Positions 21,671 to 33,200 of a stretch of DNA of 64,000 bases are shown piece after piece. Location of the stretch: assembly GCA_012845835.1 (NCBI GenBank), contig JABAKD010000023.1, positions 124,001-188,000 on the forward strand, in the 5' to 3' direction. The notes beneath the pieces are model-generated. The model saw nothing but the letters and a program-made list of their open reading frames with translations. It was not told the DNA's origin and did no database searches. A program made the position numbers and the translations under genes. The number at the start of each line of letters is the position of its first letter. Within the stretch, counting starts at the first letter, position 1. This stretch comes from Undaria pinnatifida (Eukaryota > Sar > Phaeophyceae > Laminariales > Alariaceae).

Positions 21671-22762
21671 TTTTATCGCTACAGCAGCAAGAGGAGCACG
21701 AGCGCAGGGCGCTGACGGAGTCCATTCTGCAAACTGAGGCAACCCGAGAGGTGGAGGCCGAGCCGGCGGCCGGCTGAAGCCGGAAATCAAGGTGACGATC
21801 GGGGGGATAGACCGCCTAGGTTGCGTGGTGATGTTGTTACCTTCGAAGATATGCGTCAATCTTTTGTTGCCTACTCGGAGTACGAGCAGCGGATGCATAT
21901 CACAAACCAAGATGGAGGAGACCGGGTACTCGCGAGGAGGCGAGAGCTGGTATATTCGGCGACCCAAATGATGGTGGCTGATGAGTTCTACGATGGCAAG
22001 CCCTGGGTCGACCTCTCTGAGGAGGAGCTATTGCAAGGGATCAATAGGTTTGCTGGCGTTCATATACAGCAGACGAGTGAGGAGGATTTTTGCCGCCAGA
22101 TATTCCGTGTGCTGAAGATGGATGCAAGCGTGCCGGTAGATAGCAGGGTGTTTATACAGAAACGTGCCTTGCGGAATACCTTGCTTACAGCGGGCTCACG
22201 GAAGTGGTGAGGCCGGACGATCGGCAGTACACGCTAAAGCATTACAAGGTGCTGGTTGAGGCAATAGCAGCGGGAATCGAGCCACTCGAGTTCCGCGGCA
22301 AGGTAGAAAGAACGATGCGTTTCGATCTCGTAATGCATGACCCTGACGCGTTGTTCAACAGTATTGCCAAGCAGGCTACGGAATCAATCCGCAATTCAGG
22401 CCAACGATGCTGTACGCCGGCAAACAACAAAGCGGCGTGACGCTAGGTCGGTGGATGCTGCGGGGACCAAGCCGCAGGGAAGTACTGTTGACGGGCACGA
22501 CTCACGCGAGAGTGCCAAGGCTGCTGGTGTGAAAGCAGAGCGGATCCGTCGGTACGACAACAAGGAGTGCTTTGTGTGTGGCAAGCAAGGTCACAAGCAG
22601 TCGGACTGCCGCCAAAGCCAGCAGGGCAAGGCGGGGAAAGGCGTCCATGGCCAAAGCCACGGGCAGACCCCCATACAGCAGCAGTGGTCCACAAACGGTC
22701 CAGCTCAGCATACCCAGAGCAAGACCCGGGATGGCCCCTGCGTCTGCCACTCCTCGAGCTAG
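21671..22762 (+). pseudogene. gag: Chromovirus Gag remnant with CCHC zinc knuckle
   Basis: The reading is broken over several frames: a Gln/Glu-rich start (LQQQEEHERRALTESILQTE, about 21675-21735), a helical capsid-like part (21821-22210), a continuation at 22204-22440 after a frame change, then a basic tail with the zinc knuckle CFVCGKQGHKQSDC near 22568-22610 in yet another frame. CX2CX4HX4C is the Gag nucleocapsid signature. Frame changes near 22205 and 22430 make it a pseudogene. Confidence 0.75.
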
Positions 22763-23675
22763 TACGTACAAGACCGCCTCAAAGGCGGTGGTTACGAAGA
22801 CCGAACCTGCTGCGCCTGAACCATCTAGGCGGAATGACAGCGACTACGTGTACATTTGCGTGCCGCGGGAAATGATGGCGCCAGTGGATTATGGGCTCAC
22901 CGAGACGGTGCAGCACAAGGTGTCTCAGAGCGCTGGGCCACATAATGCAGCGCCAGTTCTGCACTCCGTTCCGCTGCAGCTGCCGGCAACCGCGTCGCAG
23001 CAGTCATGTGGTGATACCAGCACCACTTCATACGCGCGTGTCTTGGTCTTACAGCCGGGTGGAAGTGACGATACGAGCTTCGATATCGTGGAGACCGAAC
23101 CGCACGTGGAGGCCCTGATGCAGCATGTCGCAGGGCGTCTCGCAGTTCCCGGTGCTTCCGGGGCTGCTGAGGCTAAGGTGCTGATGGATTCTGGTTCAGG
23201 CATTACAGCTATATCGGAGGAGCTGGTAGAGGCCCTGCAGGGGCAGCCGGGTATGACGCAAACCGCGTTAGCGCAGGCGTTTGTTGGGCATGCGCGCGTG
23301 GTGACGCCGTTGGGCCAGGAGTGTGATATCGAGGCGCAATCGTGTCCGCTTCACCTAACGATCGAAACATCATGGAGACAAGTCCGATTTACCATGCCGT
23401 TTATCGTGCTCTCTGGTGGAAGCGATGTGATCATCGTGCAGAAGCCGCTGAGGGAGAAACTCGGCATCGACGTCATGGCGCAGCTCAAGGCTTCTGTATT
23501 GAAGGCACAATGGCGTCAAGATGGTGCTTGGATGGAGCTTACAGCTTGTTCTGTTGGCAAGCGCAATGATGGTGATGTGCTGCGAGCGGCGATGGCTATC
23601 ACAGCGTTCGTGCCGGGCGGTGACGCGACAGGCGACGTGGACGATAAGGTCCCGCTGACGCTGCCGTCTCAATGA
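22572..23675 (+). pseudogene. Chromovirus aspartic protease region
   Basis: The frame is open for 367 codons. The first 30 or so read the nucleocapsid region out of frame and are not original. From about residue 195 it is a retropepsin-like fold: KVLMDSGSGITAISEELVEAL with the catalytic DSG, then a beta-rich stretch with VRFTMPFIVLSGGSDVIIVQKPLREKLGIDV, which matches the usual flap and second-half pattern (ILG/VIIG-like). It ends at TGA just before the linker to the deleted polymerase. Confidence 0.75.
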
Positions 23676-23684
23676 CCCATGATA

Positions 23685-23945
23685 TTCCAGGATTCCGAGG
23701 TGAAAATGCGGGATCGTGTGGGCGTGTTGCAGACGGCTGTCAATAACGCTGTTGACCATAGCTTCCCACCGGAATGTGTCAAGATGCTGCGCGATATCGT
23801 TTTTTCGCACGCACCTTGATGTGTTATGTCGGGCGTTGCTGGGTACCCACCTGCACACAAGAAGCCTTTCGCGGTTCTGCTTCAATCAGGGGGAAGGGTG
23901 GTGCGGGCGAAGCCCCCACCTGAACGTAATTGCCCGCGGTGGAGT
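23685..23945 (+). pseudogene. Linker before the missing reverse transcriptase
   Basis: Reads as EVKMRDRVGVLQTAVNNAVD, then FPPECVKMLRDIVF, a stop, then GYPPAHKKPFAVLLQSGG and RVVRAKP. This helical segment and the PPAH...V.LK.GA..V..KP pattern precede reverse transcriptase in chromoviral Pol. The polymerase itself should start here but does not. Confidence 0.6.
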
Positions 23946-23957
23946 GCGGCAGAGTCG

Positions 23958-24150
23958 TGCCCAGACTGCCGCTCGGTAGTGACGACGAGTTTGTCATCAA
24001 GGTGGCCTGGGAGGGCCGGAGGAGGCGGAGAGCACCTGGGAGCCAGTGTCGCGCGTGTTCGATGGCGCGACGGCCGTGCTGCGAAAAGAGATGAAGGCGC
24101 TGCCGCTGAAGATGGATCAGAAGCGGGGACTCGTACAGCGGTATGGGCTG
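23958..24150 (+). pseudogene. Chromodomain remnant of the chromovirus
   Basis: The first part reads DDEFVIKVAWEG, then after a one-base frame change EAESTWEPVSRVFDGATAVL and RKEMKALPLKMD. The order V.W.G....E.TWEP, followed by a helix, is the chromodomain pattern at the integrase C-terminus of chromoviruses, where it directs insertion to chromatin marks. Confidence 0.7.
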
Positions 24151-27100
24151 CGTTTTGATCATAATGTTGGTTTCGGGGGGATCCCGAGTGTTGAACTGCT
24201 GATTTTCGGTTTTTTCGAAATGTTGAATTTCGAGTTTTTTTTTCTGACTTGGAATTTCTGCGCCGGGCGCTGATAGCACCTGACGCGGCCATAGCTGGCG
24301 GTTCATCGCCGAGGCTGTGTGTGGACAGAGCATGTCCGTGGTTGATGGTTCCGTTTTACAGGGGTGGCTATTGTGCTGGAATACACATTATTTATGTGGT
24401 CTGCGTTTCGGCAAGTTACATGCGCAATTGGAGGTGTGACGCGTGGTGCGTGGTTTGCTTGAAGATGCATTCGTGATGAGCGGCTGCTGAACAACCGTTG
24501 TTCACGGTCAGCAAACAAACGTAGTAGAACTTAGGTCGTGGTGAAACTGACCAGGATGTGTTAGACTTGGCCATTGCCCAACATACGGACAGCTATGTTT
24601 ATCAAATCTACTCGGTCTGAGCCAACTTGTGGTTGGTAGCCCGAGATGGGCTTTTGGAGGGTGCTGTACCGCTGTGGTGGTATCATTGAGCATTTACCCG
24701 TACAATGGTTGGGTACATTTTGTCAGGGAGTTCAGTTGCCATTAGTGGAGTTTCTTGTGAGCTCTTGAGATCTTGAGATACAAACGGGAAGGTCCATGGC
24801 CGATGTCATGTCACTTCCCCGTGTGACAACGAACGAACGAACTATTACATTGTGGACAAACGCACTCCGAGCCTACGAGGGGAAGTCCTCGGAGCTGATA
24901 CCACCGGGCCCGCGGTCGCACGAGTCGGTACAGCTATTGTACGGGGACACTAGGGTGACGTGGTTTAAGCCCTTCGGAGCCCCCGAACCCCTCCCTATAC
25001 TAAATCCAAGTAATTTTGTCCCAAAAACGGGTTTCCAGTTGTAAAGGGGTCAAGGGTGTAACTGCTGGGGGTACAGATACGTTTTCCAGGTGTGATGTAG
25101 AAGTAAGTGCCGCAGTGCCGTCGAAGCTTGCACTACACCCTATTTTATGATAATCAGGATTAAGCGTTTTCTGTTAATAGAAGAGGACCACTGGGGTACA
25201 TTGGTCTTCCCCATTAGACTACTACCACAACCGATTTTTCATATTAATAGTGTCTGGTCCTTGTTTCACTTGGTGACGATGAAAACCAAAATGGTTGAAA
25301 TAGCGCCTGCAATGGCCTGGCACCATTACATATCGGGTATATTGTACCAATAATAAACACTCCAGCTGTGAGATCGATGATTTTGTCGAAACTCATATTG
25401 GCAAGCTGTGTGTGATACTCCGATCGCTCGTATTACGGGTCGTGTGTCCTCATTAAGGATATAGGTCGGCGACTCCCCTTGCAACTACAGTGTGGCTATC
25501 AGGGTCAACAATCAGTCTGTGCGCGGAAACTATAAACCCGGTTTTTAGGAGGAACAAAATCTGAGAGCTGTGGAAGGAAATGCATCCGTTTATCACGTCA
25601 TTCATGTAAGTCGAATAACCGGTGGGGGGAGGGCGGAGGTTCTAAGGACGTGGGGCCCTAGGTTTGATCTAGAGCGAGCGCGAGGGGGGGGGCAACGGGA
25701 CTGGGGGCAACGGGACGGGGGGCAACTCCAGCTGTGCTTGGAAACTATAAATCCTTTAAGGGGATACATCTGACGGTTTTCGAAAGAATGCACCGGTTTA
25801 TGATGCATATCCTGTACGTTGAGGAGAGTGCGGAGTGTTCGAGGGGGTGGGGGTGGGTTGGGGAGGGCGAGGGGGCTTAAGCTTCTTTTTTACATCTTTA
25901 GGTCGCACAGATGTAAGGATTTTCTATATGCGTGGTGCTAGGTCTAGGCGATGGTTCAGGTGGTGGGGAAGGAGGGGGCGTTGGGGGGGAGGGGAGGTGG
26001 GTGAATTGAAGCAGCGGCATGGATCAGGTATATACGTATTGATGTGTATCCCTTTACCAGCCTTAGATGGTATTGATGTGTGACCATTCAACTGCCCACA
26101 ACCACAAACAACTTGGGCTTAGTGTCGAACCTTGTATTCACGTCGTGAAGATTAATACGGAAATAGAGGTGATACCCGCTGAAATGGCCTGGTACTATAA
26201 AGTGCCAGCTATACTTAGTTTTGGTATAGAGATGTGACCATAAAACAGCCGTTGATTGTGTAAGGATGCTTTGGCCTGGGAGTATACCAATCGATGGCAA
26301 TAAATTGAAGCACGGGAAATGTGCATCGGCACGACGAGCCAACTAACTATAGAAAATTCGTTGTGCCTGGACCATACATCCAGAGGACACAAGGTTGCAG
26401 TATATATTACGCAAGGAAATATGGGCTGCACGTTTCAAATCAAAATGTGATACTATGGAGCAACAAAAACAGTCTAAACGATTCAACAACTCAATAATAT
26501 ATGCTTTTTGAAACAACCCCCGCCGACAGCCACCTAGTCTAATGACCTAACGACATAGTTCCGGAGATCGGAAATCGTAAGAAATGCTAAACCCGCAACG
26601 GATTTCTGGACCATTCGCTCGTTAAGCGTGGGGGGGTTGTGAAATTGATACTGCTGGGTTCGTTCGGGAGAGTCATCACACGAAGAACCCACAATATGTT
26701 TCTCAGTGCGGATGTGGCTGATGTGACTACGGGGTCGTCCTGCGTGGTGACGAGGTCACGAACAACGTGGAGGTGGAATTGCAATATTTATAGTGCAGTC
26801 GTACAATACCGTGGAGAGACGACGCTGTTAGGGCGTGGGCGCTGATGAAGGCTGGACAGCAAGAAGGTAGAACTAGTTTTCGTTGGGAGTAGATGGGTAC
26901 GTAAAGTAAATGGCGAGGTGTGGCCTCGGGGTACGTAAATGAAAAGAGAACGAAAAAAATATAAAAATGAAATGTTTGATCCTGAGCTGAGAAATAGAAA
27001 GCTATGTTTGAACATTATCTGCTGGTGAAGCTGGTAAGGGCAGTCACCTTATGACTTTGAGCTTGCATTCCAAGCTGATTATTTTTTATGACCGGAGGGC

Positions 27101-27769
27101 ATTTGCTTGGACGTGGCCCCATTATGGTCATGAGTTTTCGCAACAAGTCAACGTAGAGCGTGATCAAGGAGGGGATACTTGGATCGTGAGCAACAACACT
27201 TGAAAAAACTTTCTTATTTTTCGTAAAAAACGAGCCTCAAGCGCTTCTTGGTGATTTTGTATTCCAAGGGCAATTTTACTGGGTACTGAAGTGAAGCCAA
27301 ACAGCCCGAAATATGAACTCCTCGAGTTTCTCGGCAACAAGTGCTATATGACACGTGTTACGTATATGCTTTTGAGGAATGCAACACGTGATTTATGTGT
27401 TCATTTTTCATTTGTTTTCTTTTTCAATTTTGATTTTTTTATCGGTCGAGGGTCAGATACATATATATGTAGATTTTCGTTGGACTTGATGAACATACGC
27501 GCGCCAAGCATCAGCAAAATACTTCAACAAAACAAACTGCACCAATCGCTTAAAAACATTATACCATGGTTTTGTGGTTTCGTAAAGTTTGACACACAAA
27601 CCAACTATTGCATTTTTGGTATCGTCGTTATTTCCTCTTCTCTATGCCTACAAACCGGCCTATCGTGAGTTATCGAGGCCGAGTTTAGCATGGTCGGAAG
27701 GCAAGAACATATACGCAAGTTTACGCAAAATATTTGTGTCGAGATCCATTTTTTTTTGCGGTTATTTGT
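24151..27769. other. Spacer with local duplications, no supported gene
   Basis: A plus-strand frame at 24796-25044 (82 codons) has no domain. A degenerate duplication of about 215 bp is visible: AAACTATAAA..., TCTGA.., GAA.GAATGCA.C.GTTTAT at 25524-25620 and again at 25742-25820, each followed by a G-rich stretch. AATGGCCTGG(C/T)AC(C/T)AT near 25310 and 26182 marks another old duplication. Confidence 0.5.
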
Positions 27770-28636
27770 CCCCTGCTGTGCGCAGAATCTGACGCGTGGA
27801 GAAGATTATAGAAGCCGTGGTCTGCCTCTCGCTCATACCTCACTGTAAGATGAGTATCTCCTAGCCCTAACCCGAACCTAGTCACGATCGCTCGATTTGT
27901 TTGGACACGGATGTGTTTTTGTTCAAGTATAGGCACATGCTTCTCATTGTTTCGCTGTTAAGACATATCTTAAGCGATATCGCAGGCGTAAATCGCCCAG
28001 TAATATAGACAAACATTTGAAGGTCTCAGCAAATACTTTACAGGAACACTGCACGCACCACCCTGTTTCTCGGATGCTAAGACCGCATGCCATGTAGAGG
28101 GCTCCACGATTACTCCTATTTTTCCCGATTGTAGCGATATTGTCGCCTATGGAAGTGTGAGGTCATTGCCGCGTGCGCGGTCCCACCGTGTTTCCGGCTA
28201 CAGCCAGTTGTGAATCTGGCACTTAATGTTGACATAAGCATCGGCAGCTTACGACATCGTACGAGACTGCGAGTCCGTACGAAGTTCGCTTGTTCGTGTT
28301 TAACGGGAACTCGTAGCTGTATCGTATAGTTGGGGCATGTGTGGCAGGAAAAATATTAGCGTCTGCACAACATGTCCGGCCTTATTGATCAGGCGACCGA
28401 CATAACAGACCCCGCGCAACGCACGAGACATTTCGACAACGAACCTATGATGACGGAGTGAATAAGTGGCGGCACCAACGATTTCCCGCTGTGTCTATCT
28501 ACCTCAGTCGTTTTGCTGGGGCTACGCCGGCTTTAAACGTTCTTCCATGCTTTTCCGTGTTTCCTTTTGAAAGCTGTTAGTCTGCCTTCTTACTCATACT
28601 GATACCTATTCCACTCGCCCCTGCACTTTCTTCCCA
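27770..28636 (+). repeat. Upstream flank of EsV-1-7 copy B, shared with copy A
   Basis: Patchy similarity to 17080-17775 in the same order (see copy A flank). No gene is seen. Confidence 0.45.
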
Positions 28637-30274
28637 ATGCCACGTCTACGAATGGCAGGTGTTTGTAACAATGCCACGCGATATCTTGCTGAAAGTTGCA
28701 AATCATATATCTCAGCCGGGCATATTTCGTCGCCACACACAGTTGCGGGAATGCGACGTTGCCGTTACCCACAGTGCCAAGTCTTTGCATCCTTCAAAGC
28801 ATGTTGCAGCACATCGGCAATATCTTGCAAAGACCTTGCCGAGGAAGGCATAATATATGTGGGCGTCAAGCGCTGCTCCCATGTGTCCTGTGAGAAGAGT
28901 TTGACCTTCAATGTCGTTGGCAGCAAATTAGCGGTGTACTGCAAACACCATGCTACTGATGGCAAGGTAGACGTCGTCAAAAAAACGTTGTCTACAAGGT
29001 TCCTGCACGACGTATCTTTCCTTTACTGCTGCAGGGTGTCAGACAGCAGTGTTTCGGAAGGATCATGATGAGGACGTCAGGCACGACGTTCACAGCACAC
29101 AATGTGCAAATTTCGCCTTCCGAAAGCCCCCGTCGTTCAGTGTTAAAGTCAGCAAAAAGGCAATTTTCTGCCAACAACATGCTGAGGACGGGATGGTTAG
29201 AGTCTTCCATAAACGTTGCTCACATAAGTCCTGCACGAGGTACCCGTGGTTTAATGTCCCTGAGCGCAAAACGGGAATGTACTGCAGGCAACATGCTGAT
29301 GTCGGCATGATCAATGTTTGCGGAAAACAATGCGCAATTTCCGCCTGCCGAACGCGCCCGTCGTTCAGTGTTGAGGGAAGTAAAAAGACGATTTACTGCA
29401 AGCAATATGCTCAGGTCGGCATGCTCGATGTCGTCAACAAGCGTTGCTCAAATGATGCCTGCACGAGGTTCTCCCGTCGTCCTTCATATAACCCAGGCAG
29501 CAAGAAGGCGGCTTACTGCAAACAACATGCCTCAAATGGCATATTGAACGTACCCACCGTGCGTTCTTTATGTCACTCGGCCACCACAAGGCCCGTACCC
29601 GATGCCAAAACGCATCACAGGACAACGTCATGGGCCCGGCGTCATGCTGTGGGTGATTCTTAGATGGGATATGATTCATCGTGTGAGGTGGTAGGCCGCC
29701 GAACACAATGGAGGTTAAGACCAAGGCTACGGTAGGGAGGGTACCCCCATTTTCACTGGTGTGTTTGAGCCACTCGCACGAGTAGCTCTGTACCCTACGG
29801 ATGAAGATGGTTGAGGGACTTGGTTTGATGCAGCTTAGATCACCTTTGCATTGCGGATTGATTTCGTCAATGTAAAACATAAAGAAAACGTAAGATTGCA
29901 TAGGAACAAAGGGGTTACTCGCGGGAGTGACCCCTAGCCACTGAAATAAAACGCCCAAAAGGGGACCCCCCTACCGTAGCCTGGGTCTTAAACCTCGGCG
30001 GAACAAGGGCATCAAACCGTGCCGATCACAAACCCTGTCGCGCAGGGTTCGCTCGAACTGTGGAGAGCGGTTGTGGCGTGGGGGCTCTCCACTTCACTTA
30101 GCTTCCGGTGTCTTGTACGGGCAAGTTGTAGACGCCGCTAAAGGTAGAGTGGCTAAGCACACGCATCAAGCTACTTCGCAGCCCCGTACTCCCTTACCGG
30201 AGGAGCATTATTCTGGGAAACCCGTCAAGACCCAAAATTTAAATAGAGATTGTGGTACTGTGGTACATTTCTGA
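28637..30274 (+). pseudogene. EsV-1-7 repeat protein, decayed copy B, split by a MITE
   Basis: The frame starts MPRLRMAG at 28637; the same leader position in copies A and C reads CAG|GTG, a likely splice donor. Repeats seen include CRYPQC, CSHVSC, CSHKSC, CAISAC and CSNDAC, with CKHH, CQQH, CRQH or CKQY ligand pairs, about seven in all. The frame breaks near 29000 (shift and stop at 29066-29068) and at 29663. The tail resumes as MGYDSSCEVVGRR, like MGYDASLEMVRRR in copy A. It is then interrupted by the inverted-repeat element at 29715-29991 and ends at 30274 with KPVKTQ...VVHF. Some repeats have lost ligands (KDL for KxH; KQY for KQH). Confidence 0.92.
29715..29991. mobile_element. Small inverted-repeat element (MITE) with TTAA ends
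   Basis: The left end TTAAGACC[A]AGGCTACGG, continuing TAGGG, is mirrored at the right end by CCCTACCGTAGCCT[G]GGTCTTAA. About 22 of 23 positions pair, then the inverted repeat decays through GGG.ACCCC. TTAA at both ends is what a piggyBac-type transposase leaves as target duplication. The element is about 270 bp with no coding capacity, and it sits inside the tail of EsV-1-7 copy B. Confidence 0.75.
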
Positions 30275-33200
30275 AGTCATCACGTATTTTTCGCAGTCAC
30301 GTCTGGTGTGGTGACCGTCCGACCAGGGCATTCGGCAGGCCAATGACGTTCTGGTCGGGCGCATGCCTACGTCATTTCACCGTGGAGCACGCATCCTTTT
30401 CGAGATGAAGGTGACGGTTGGGGGTTGACAATTTTGCGATGGAAGACCACGCCGGCGTAAACTGGGTGTTGCATGAAATACAGTTTTGCGAGTGTTGAGA
30501 GCAGCTTAAAGCACCCAACACTTGAAATGAGGGGCACAGCTCCCACGACAGCCTTTGTCCTTGAATGCATATTAACATATGGCATAATGTCACCGTCCGT
30601 GCTTGTTCAAGTCTGAAATGGTGGGACCGTGATCTGAAACGTTGCCGTCTACTTCCACCTAACAAACAACGTACCAGATAGTAGGTTCAAGTTTTGGATA
30701 TTTGGCCGGGGCATTGGGCGTGTAGGGTTTCCACAGGCACCTGTGCCCGCACCCTGTTTGACTTGTCTGCTCTATCAAATAAAGCCGACGATTGTGTGGA
30801 TTACTTGTACTGGGGAGAATACAGCTAGCCTCACAGACAGGCTTACTGGTTCCCTTCAAGGTTTCGCTCTTAAATGTTGATATTGCCCTGCACGACAACG
30901 CCACCTGATCGGGTGGAAGCCGCCTCGGCAGGACGAGCCCATCGGTAGTAGAAGTCCCTAAACGATCAAGCGCAACTATCCGGTATGACCGTTTGACTGT
31001 GTTCGGGTTGTTGTGCCGGCAACGTTTACGAGATTTGTCCGCACTTAGCCTGCCGTCTGTTTGGACGTGCTGCATCGTCAAACAACTACATAGGAAAAAG
31101 ACATCTGTTCTAACGATTGTCGTTCTGCATTGGCGAAGAAGGTGCTAGCGAGCCGTCGGCATTTCGCCTGGCGCCGCAAAATCCATCGTGATGGCCATGA
31201 AAAAACGTTGGTAGGAGATTGATGGCGGTTTAGAGTATGGCAGGAATGGGCCTAAAAGTGTATGTCGTACTACTAACCTTGTATCGGGAAACGTGGGGCA
31301 TTATTAGCGGCACTGGGTATGCGGTCCGACCGAGGTCGTCCTTTAGTAGACCCGTATGGTACGGGTCAACGATGCATGTGTATTGTTCATATGCTCGCGA
31401 GCAATTGGTCCGGTGCTTTTTCGAGCTCGCATTTGCACATTCGGTATAATTGAATGATGCGATAGAATGAGGGTTTGCAAGATAGATGCCTGGACGCTCG
31501 CACGTGGTCCGCTACTACGATTGTGAAGCCAATTAGCTGTAGAGATATTTCGGCATGGAAACCGAAGTAAAGCGTGAGGTCGACATCTTCGAGTGCTTCA
31601 CACACTGACCAATCATATTGCTGGTGGTACTGCAGTGATTCGACACTACCGGCATCGAAGGACACGGGTTGGATCCACACAGATATGTTGAATATCGCCC
31701 AAACGCTGGTATTATTTCCCAACTTTAGCGCAAACCCATGGCCCAAAAATGTGATGTAAATGTTTCCAGACCACACTGATATATTTTCGATGGTGGGTAA
31801 TTTGACCTTTGAATGTTATACGGCCGTTCGGAATTCGCGATATATAGTGTCCATCCTCACGGAAGCACCCGTTCGATTCTTTGAGTTATATTTGGTCATC
31901 TTCGTCACAAGATATCGACACACTTATCGTTCGATCTCCGCGCCGTACAACTGCCGCTGATTCTTGTGCACGTCCGCTTTACATGTCCGCTTTGTAACGT
32001 CGAGAACACACGACGATTTCAAAGCTTCGTGCTGATGAACAAGCGGACGACAGTTTTAATAGAACGCTTACGTGTAGACGCAAAATATAACCAAGAACGT
32101 CAATTGTTGCTAGAAATGGAATATCACTACGGTTTTATTTTTTGCCGTTGATCTAAGTGATTGTTCTGAAAAGGTTTGCGACGATGCTGGCCCCGGCTCC
32201 TGTAGATTTAGAATATTGGTGTCTTGCGTTTGGTCATCACACCAGCACTCATCACGTCAACTTTTAAATAATGGCAAACTTCTCGTCCCCCCGACGGACT
32301 GTGTAGAACAACCCATGTCTATTCGAAAAAAGGATACTTATGGTCTCAGTGGATGAAGTGACCGGCATATCACGGTTTAAGGTAAGATATATATATATAT
32401 ATATGAATGCTTACATCGGGCTTTTTGGGGGGGCTTGGGCATGGGCGTAGCTGAGCGCAAACTGGCGCCCTCCCTCCTTCGTTGATGAGAGCAGACTTCA
32501 CGAGTCCAGTCCAGCACAATCGAGTCGGGGTTCTTTGTTCTTGCTGGGAGCGTCAACAAATTGGGGGTAGGCACTAGGTTGGCCAACCCAGCAAGACGTC
32601 CATGCGTCTCATTCCTTCCTTTTCCTCCCTCCATTCATCCCCTATATTATCATCCCGCTCCTTCGCACTGGTTGCGCATAACCGGGGTCACCTAGCGCCC
32701 CCGCCCCCCCCCCCTCTCCACAACGGTGCGTGCCTCAAATATGATCGCGAGAAGAGTTCAGCATTCCATTTCCTCGTGGACAGGCGTCGAATCGTGGCTG
32801 CACACGCCGCTATGCATAAGGTCTTTGAGCAGTTGATGTTTTCGTATGTTCTTTAGGAAAGTATTTCAAAATGTAACTACGGTGGGAATTTAAGTCAATG
32901 ACCTACCCTAGTCGTATTGAAGGGCAAGCATATTGAAGGGTACCACTAGAACACCCAGGGGACCTTGTGAACGGCAACAAATATAATTAAGTATGGCAAA
33001 GGGGGGCAGATCCGAGGCGTCAAAGTGGAAGAGTTCCGCGTGAGCAGGAGGGCGAGAAAGAGTGGGTCGTAGAGGGAGTTGTTTCGGGAATAGACTACAC
33101 GCATACCTCGAGGCTGCCGACGTTTGATCCGTTTAATAAATTCAACAGAGCACGGCAAAATCATGGAGTGGACCAGGTTGTATTGGAACACAGGTACTAT

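Larger units (their letters stand above)
21660..24150 (+). mobile_element. Ty3/gypsy chromovirus remnant with internal deletion
   Basis: In order on the plus strand: Gag fragments (21.67-22.44 kb), a CCHC zinc knuckle, an aspartic protease (LMDSGSGITAISEEL), the linker that precedes reverse transcriptase in such elements (PPAHKKPFAVLLQSGGRVVRAKP near 23.85 kb), then directly a chromodomain-like segment. Reverse transcriptase, RNase H and integrase are missing, so roughly 2-3 kb has been deleted at a junction near 23920-23950. No LTRs were found by eye, so the outer limits are uncertain. Confidence 0.75.

Noticed and set aside
20200-24800. LTRs of the chromovirus remnant
   Set aside because: I compared the flanks by eye for matching TG...CA blocks and found none; a self-alignment would be needed.
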